From contig CAVOXO010000001.1 of the NCBI GenBank assembly GCA_963700425.1, positions 372,001 to 436,000 of the forward strand: DNA of 64,000 nt, given 5' to 3'. Of this stretch, positions 60,412 through 64,000 are shown piece by piece. The stretch comes from CAVOXO01 sp963700425 (GTDB lineage: Bacteria; Actinomycetota; Acidimicrobiia; Acidimicrobiales; Microtrichaceae). The position numbers and the translations under genes are program-made. The notes under the pieces are model-generated. The model did no database searches. It worked only from the letters and a program-made list of their open reading frames with translations, and had not been told where the DNA came from. Position 1 is the stretch's first letter. Each line of letters starts with the position of its first letter.

Positions 60412-60417
60412 TAGCCT
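60412..60417 (+). promoter_or_regulatory. -10 box of a leaderless start (LpdA-like gene)
   Basis: TAGCCT, 7 bases, then ATG 60425. Confidence 0.5.
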
Positions 60418-60424
60418 TCCGCCC

Positions 60425-61790
60425 ATGTCGCTTCGATTCCTGATCATCGGTGGAGGCCCCGCGGGAACCCAGGCCGCCACCGTCGCGGCGCGACTCGGGG
60501 CGGAGGTGACTGTCATCGAGCGCGAACATCGTGGGCGGCGCCGCTCACCTCTGGGACTGCGTTCCGTCAAAGGCGATGATCGCCACCGGGGGAGCCCTCG
60601 CGTCCGTGAACCGGGCGTCGAGGATGGGTCTCGTATCGGAGCCGGCTCACCTCGACGTCGAGCGACTGCGCGGCCGGATCGGCGAGATCGAGTCGACGCT
60701 CGAACGCTCGGGTCGCCGTCTCCTCGCGAGTCAGGGAGTCCGGATCATCGAGGGCACGGGGCGTCTCGTCGGCCCCCATTCTGTCGTCGCGACCACCCCT
60801 GACGGTGCCGAGGAACAGCTCGAGGCGGACGCCATCCTGTGCTCGACGGGGAGTCGCCCACGAATCCCCGACTGGGCCCAGCCCGACGGCGATCGCATCC
60901 TCACGACCAGGGATGCCTACCCTCCCCGCGACATCCCCGAACACCTCGTCGTCATCGGTTCCGGCGTCACCGGGGTGGAGTTCGTCCACATGTTCCAGTC
61001 GCTGGGTTCCCGGGTCACCCTGATCGTGTCTCGTCAGCAGGTGCTTCCGCAGAAGGACCCCGAGGTGGCCGCCGTTCTCGAGGAGGACTTCGTCTCCCGG
61101 GGGGTGTCGCTGTTGATGGGCGCTCGCGCCACCGCCATCGAGCGCACCGACGACGGGGTACGCGTCCTCTGCGACGACGGACGCGTCGCCGTGGGTTCAC
61201 ATGCACTGCTCGCCATCGGATCGATCCCGAACTCCGATGGCCTCGGCCTCGACGCCGCCGGGGTCCGCACCGAGGGAGGCTACGTCGCGGAGGTGGACCA
61301 TCACCTGCGAACCAACGTGAGTCACATCTACGTCGCGGGGGATCTCTCGGGAAAGTTGCCGTTGAGCTCGGTGGCGTCGATGCAGGGTCGGAGGATCGCC
61401 GAGCACGTCATGGGCCTCCACACCATTGCCCACTCCCATCTCGACTACGACAAGGCGGCTTCGGCCATCTTCACCGACCCGGAGATCGCGGACGTGGGAC
61501 TGGCCGAAGCCGACGCGTTCGCAGAGGGGCAGAAGGTCCGCGTGACCAAGGTGCCGTTCGCGACGACCGCCAAGGCGCTCATCAACGACGATCCCCGTGG
61601 CTTCGTGAAGTTGGTGTCCGACCCGGCGACGGGCGTGATCCTCGGCGGGTCGATCGTGGGTCGTCATGCGGCGGAGTTGATCTCGGTGATCGCGCTGGCG
61701 GTGACCGGCGGGCTGCGCGTCTCGGATCTGGCGGAGAGCCTGATGGTCCACCCGGCTCTGGCCGAGGCCCTCATGGACGCCGCCGAGTGA
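60425..61790 (+). CDS. LpdA-type NAD(P)H quinone reductase-like flavoprotein, one apparent frameshift
   Basis: About 455 residues. SLRFLIIGGGPAGTQAATVA binds FAD; then a surplus base near 60526 breaks the frame and the family continues with VGGAAHLWDCVPSKAMIATG. In true lipoamide dehydrogenases this place holds GGTCxxxxC; here the first cysteine is replaced, as in mycobacterial LpdA (Rv3303c), which reduces quinones and has no redox disulfide. Also seen: LVVIGSGVTGVEFVHMFQSL (NAD site), HIYVAGDLSGKLPLSSVA and the C-terminal LMVHPALAEALMD, lacking the usual catalytic Glu arrangement. The stop overlaps the RDD gene start. Confidence 0.85.
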
Positions 61791-62326
61791 ACCGACCAGG
61801 GCCGCTGCCCTACCCGGAGAACCCGCCGCTCACGTTCCAGGACCTACCCGCGGCCGGCGAGGGGTCGATGCCGAGGCTGTCCCGGCGGTTCGGCGCTCGC
61901 CTCATCGACGAGGTGGCGATCGCCCTTCCGGCGTTCATCGCGCTCGTCCTGCCGTTCCTCGTCCTGGCCGACCCGAACGATCCGGGCTCCGACGTACCAC
62001 CGTGGGCCACGATCACGGCGGCGGTGATCCCGGTCGTGTACGAGTTCCTCATGACGGTCGTCTTCGGCGCCACGCTCGGCAAGATGGCCCTCGGGATGAG
62101 AATCGTCAGCTACGCCGACGGCTCGCACCCCCAGCCCTACCAGATGGGACTTCGCGTTCTGATCCCTGCTGCACCCGCGTTGCTGGCCATGGCCCCGCTC
62201 GCTGCGTGGTTGAGCGGCATGTTGGGGACGATGGAATTCGTCATCTACGCAACCCTCCTGTTCTCCCCGGTGGGTCGAGGGATCTACGACAAGGCAGCCG
62301 GGACTATCGTTCTCCGAACCGAGTGA
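61787..62326 (+). CDS. RDD-family membrane protein
   Basis: 179 residues. A proline-rich N-terminus (LPYPENPPLTFQDLPAA), then three or four spans in an RDD domain: RRFGARLIDEVAIALPAFIA with the Arg and Asp, VIPVVYEFLMTVVFGATLGK, ALGMRIVSYADG and the closing YDKAAGTIVLRTE with the second Asp. RDD proteins are small membrane proteins of mostly unknown role, some linked to ion exchange. GTG 61787 overlaps the LpdA-like stop by four bases, which implies coupled translation. Confidence 0.85.
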   Translation: MNRPGPLPYPENPPLTFQDLPAAGEGSMPRLSRRFGARLIDEVAIALPAFIALVLPFLVLADPNDPGSDVPPWATITAAVIPVVYEFLMTVVFGATLGKMALGMRIVSYADGSHPQPYQMGLRVLIPAAPALLAMAPLAAWLSGMLGTMEFVIYATLLFSPVGRGIYDKAAGTIVLRTE

Positions 62327-62331
62327 ATCGG

Positions 62332-62352
62332 GCTCCGCGCCGATGTCGGAGC
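62332..62352 (+). terminator. Weak hairpin after the RDD gene
   Basis: GCTCCG-9 bases-CGGAGC, 6-bp stem, 5 bases after the stop; no T-run. Confidence 0.3.
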
Positions 62353-62360
62353 GCGTTCGG

Positions 62361-62366
62361 TATCCT
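62361..62366 (+). promoter_or_regulatory. Probable -10 box for the TreT-like gene
   Basis: TATCCT about 77 bases before GTG 62444. The leader holds a CACGACC/GGTCGTG stem (about 62401-62423) and GGAGG just before the start. Confidence 0.4.
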
Positions 62367-62443
62367 CGACCGGGAAGGAATTCGGTTCACCCACCGAGAG
62401 CCACGACCGAGTTCCCGGGTCGTGCTCGAACTCCTGGAGGTAC

Positions 62444-63863
62444 GTGGTGGAAGACGTCGAGCTCTCGTCCCTCGAACTGGCGCGACTCGAGGAGATCATC
62501 GGTTCGGGTCGGGCCCGGCAGCTCTCCGATGTGGATCTCCCCCGGGTGGCCGATGTGTTCGGGACGGCGAAGGTGTTCAACATCAACTCCACCGCCGCCG
62601 GTGGCGGTGTCGCCGAGATGCTGCAGGTGCTTCTCGCCTACACCAAGGGAGCCGGGCTCGACAGCTGCTGGTTGACCATCAAGGGGAACCCGGAGTTCTT
62701 CGAGATCACGAAGCGGCTGCACAACCACCTCTACGGAACCCCCGGTGACGGAGGCGCCCTCGGCGAACGCGAGCTGGAGCTGTACCGCGAGGTGCTCGAC
62801 CCCGAGCGGAGCGATCTCGCAGCACGGCTGTCTCCCGGTGACCTCGTGGTACTGCACGACCCGCAGGTGGCCGGGCTCGCCGAGGAGGCCCGACGGGCCG
62901 GCGCCAGGGTCGTGTGGCGTTGTCACGTCGGAGTCGACACCCCCAACGAGTACTCGGAGAAGGGGTGGGACTTCCTGCGCCCTCTGGTCGAGCCGTTCGT
63001 GGAACGATTCGTCTTCAGTCGTCGGGAATTCGCTCCGTCGTGGATCGATCCCGCCCGCCTGCGGGTCATCACGCCGTCGATCGATCCCTTCGCCGTCAAG
63101 AACTGGGGTCTTCCCGAGCCCATGGTTCGTGCCATCCTCGCCCGAAGCGGGATCATCGACGGAAACGGAGACGGGGCCAGTTTCGAGCGGAGCAAGGGCA
63201 TCGTCGGACACATCCAGCATCCGTGCGAGGTCGTCCGCGACGGACCGCCGGTCGCCTCCGACATCCCCCTCGTCGTCCAGGTGTCGAGGTGGGATCCGAT
63301 GAAGGACATGGCCGGCGTGATGGCCGCCTTCGTCAATTCGGTCGCTTCGCAGTGCGATGCCCATCTGGTGCTGGCCGGACCTGCGGTGACCAGCGTCGCG
63401 GACGACCCCGAGGCCGCCAAGGTCTTCTCGGCGTGCCGGGAGGAATGGGAGGCGTTGTCTCCCGACATGCGCCGACGGGTGCACCTCGTGCTCGTTCCGA
63501 TGGACGACCCCGAGGAGAACGCGGCCGTCATCAACGCTCTTCAGCGGCACGCCTCGGTGGTCACCCAGAAGAGCCTCGCCGAGGGGTTCGGACTCACCGT
63601 CGCCGAGGCGATGTACAAATCGACTCCGGTCGTCGCCGAGCGCGGTGGGAGGCATCGTCGATCAGATCGACGACGGAGTGACCGGCTTCCTGGTCCAGCC
63701 GGCTGATCTCGACGGGTTCGCGGCCCGGATCGTCGAACTCCTCAACGACGAGGATCTCGCCGAACGAATCGGCCGTGCCGGCCGGGACAAGATCATCGAC
63801 CGCTTTCTCGCCGACAGTCACCTCCGTGAGTGGCTGAATCTCGCCGGTGAACTGCTGGCCTGA
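62444..63863 (+). CDS. TreT/trehalose synthase-like GT4 glycosyltransferase, one apparent frameshift
   Basis: About 473 residues. VFNINSTAAGGGVAEMLQVL, GDLVVLHDPQVAGLAEEARR, VVWRCHVGVDTPNEYSEKGW, VITPSIDPFAVKNWGL, PLVVQVSRWDPMKDMAGVMA and SLAEGFGLTVAEAMYKSTPV are the TreT family pattern; TreT joins NDP-glucose and glucose to trehalose. After TPVVA the frame is lost; with one surplus base near 63637 removed it reads SAVGGIVDQIDDGVTGFLVQ and ends at 63863. Start GTG 62444 (or 62447) is next to GGAGG. Confidence 0.85.
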
Positions 63864-63925
63864 GGTCGACGGGAATCCGCGATCCGATTCTTCAGTTCTT
63901 CCCGGATCCGGCCGAGAAGACATCC

Positions 63926-64000
63926 ATGGGCTCTGGCTACGTCCCCTATGACCGAATGCTCGAACGGGTCTCGGGTCACGGACTCGAGATCGACTGGAAC
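63926..64000 (+). CDS. Possible start of a further gene, cut by window edge
   Basis: ATG 63926 opens a frame, MGSGYVPYDRMLERVSGHGL and five more residues, still open at the window end. The frame is also open upstream to before 63866 without a good start codon. GAGAAGA lies about 7 bases ahead. Too short to name; the 62 bases before it hold nothing else that I can see. Confidence 0.35.
   Translation, partial: MGSGYVPYDRMLERVSGHGLEIDWN

Noticed and set aside
1..64000. Insertion sequences, prophage, tRNA or rRNA genes, attachment sites
   Set aside because: I looked for transposase motifs, long terminal inverted repeats and tRNA-like cloverleaf or T-loop patterns and found none that I can support.

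Overview
The window is high-GC (roughly two thirds G+C), densely coded DNA of an actinomycete. The class Acidimicrobiia is my best guess. The support is a homodimeric AceE-type pyruvate dehydrogenase E1, a DprE2-like reductase, an LpdA-type quinone reductase homologue, a serine/glycine-rich nonapeptide-repeat protein of a kind I associate with actinomycetes, and very frequent leaderless starts (a TANNNT box 6-9 bases before GTG or ATG). I see no tRNA, rRNA, CRISPR array, insertion sequence or phage gene. No stretch above about 125 bp lacks a gene.

Left part (1-32.3 kb): housekeeping and central metabolism. It holds a GNAT acetyltransferase and a Tam-like methyltransferase; an HhH-GPD repair protein, aceE, rnhA and a J-domain protein; an SDR enzyme under a perfect 16-bp palindrome; and a five-gene minus-strand run (HAD phosphatase, SRPBCC, TIGR01777 epimerase, DprE2-like SDR). 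A lipoate/2-oxoacid dehydrogenase block follows (a 30-residue membrane microprotein, lpd, E2, lipB joined in frame to lipA), then an M24 peptidase, lipoproteins and a coiled-coil protein. metH is divergent from a cobalamin adenosyltransferase. pepA, the repeat protein, a sirtuin, an asparaginase and a rhodanese-ThiF protein complete this part.

Right part (32.4-60.3 kb): a surface-polysaccharide locus. It contains a dTDP-L-rhamnose operon (rmlA-rmlC-rmlB-rmlD) running into a CapD/WbpM-like dehydratase; a sugar transferase and aminotransferase pair; Wzy-, Wzx-, ligase- and Wzz-like membrane proteins with a methyltransferase; an aminotransferase plus Gfo/Idh dehydrogenase pair; an ABC exporter (Wzm/Wzt with a C-terminal cargo domain); a nucleotide-sugar dehydrogenase; and several glycosyltransferases, one an 865-residue fusion. 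Together they can make activated rhamnose and probably an N-acetylated amino/uronic sugar, build a repeat unit and export it, apparently with parts of two export routes. The right end (60.4-64 kb) has an LpdA-like flavoprotein, an RDD membrane protein, a TreT-like glycosyltransferase and a cut-off reading frame.

Nine otherwise intact genes are broken by single-base shifts (about 13 apparent +1 and one -1), seven of them within 1.2 kb in the rml operon. I read these as sequence or assembly errors, not pseudogenes, and give whole-gene spans for them.
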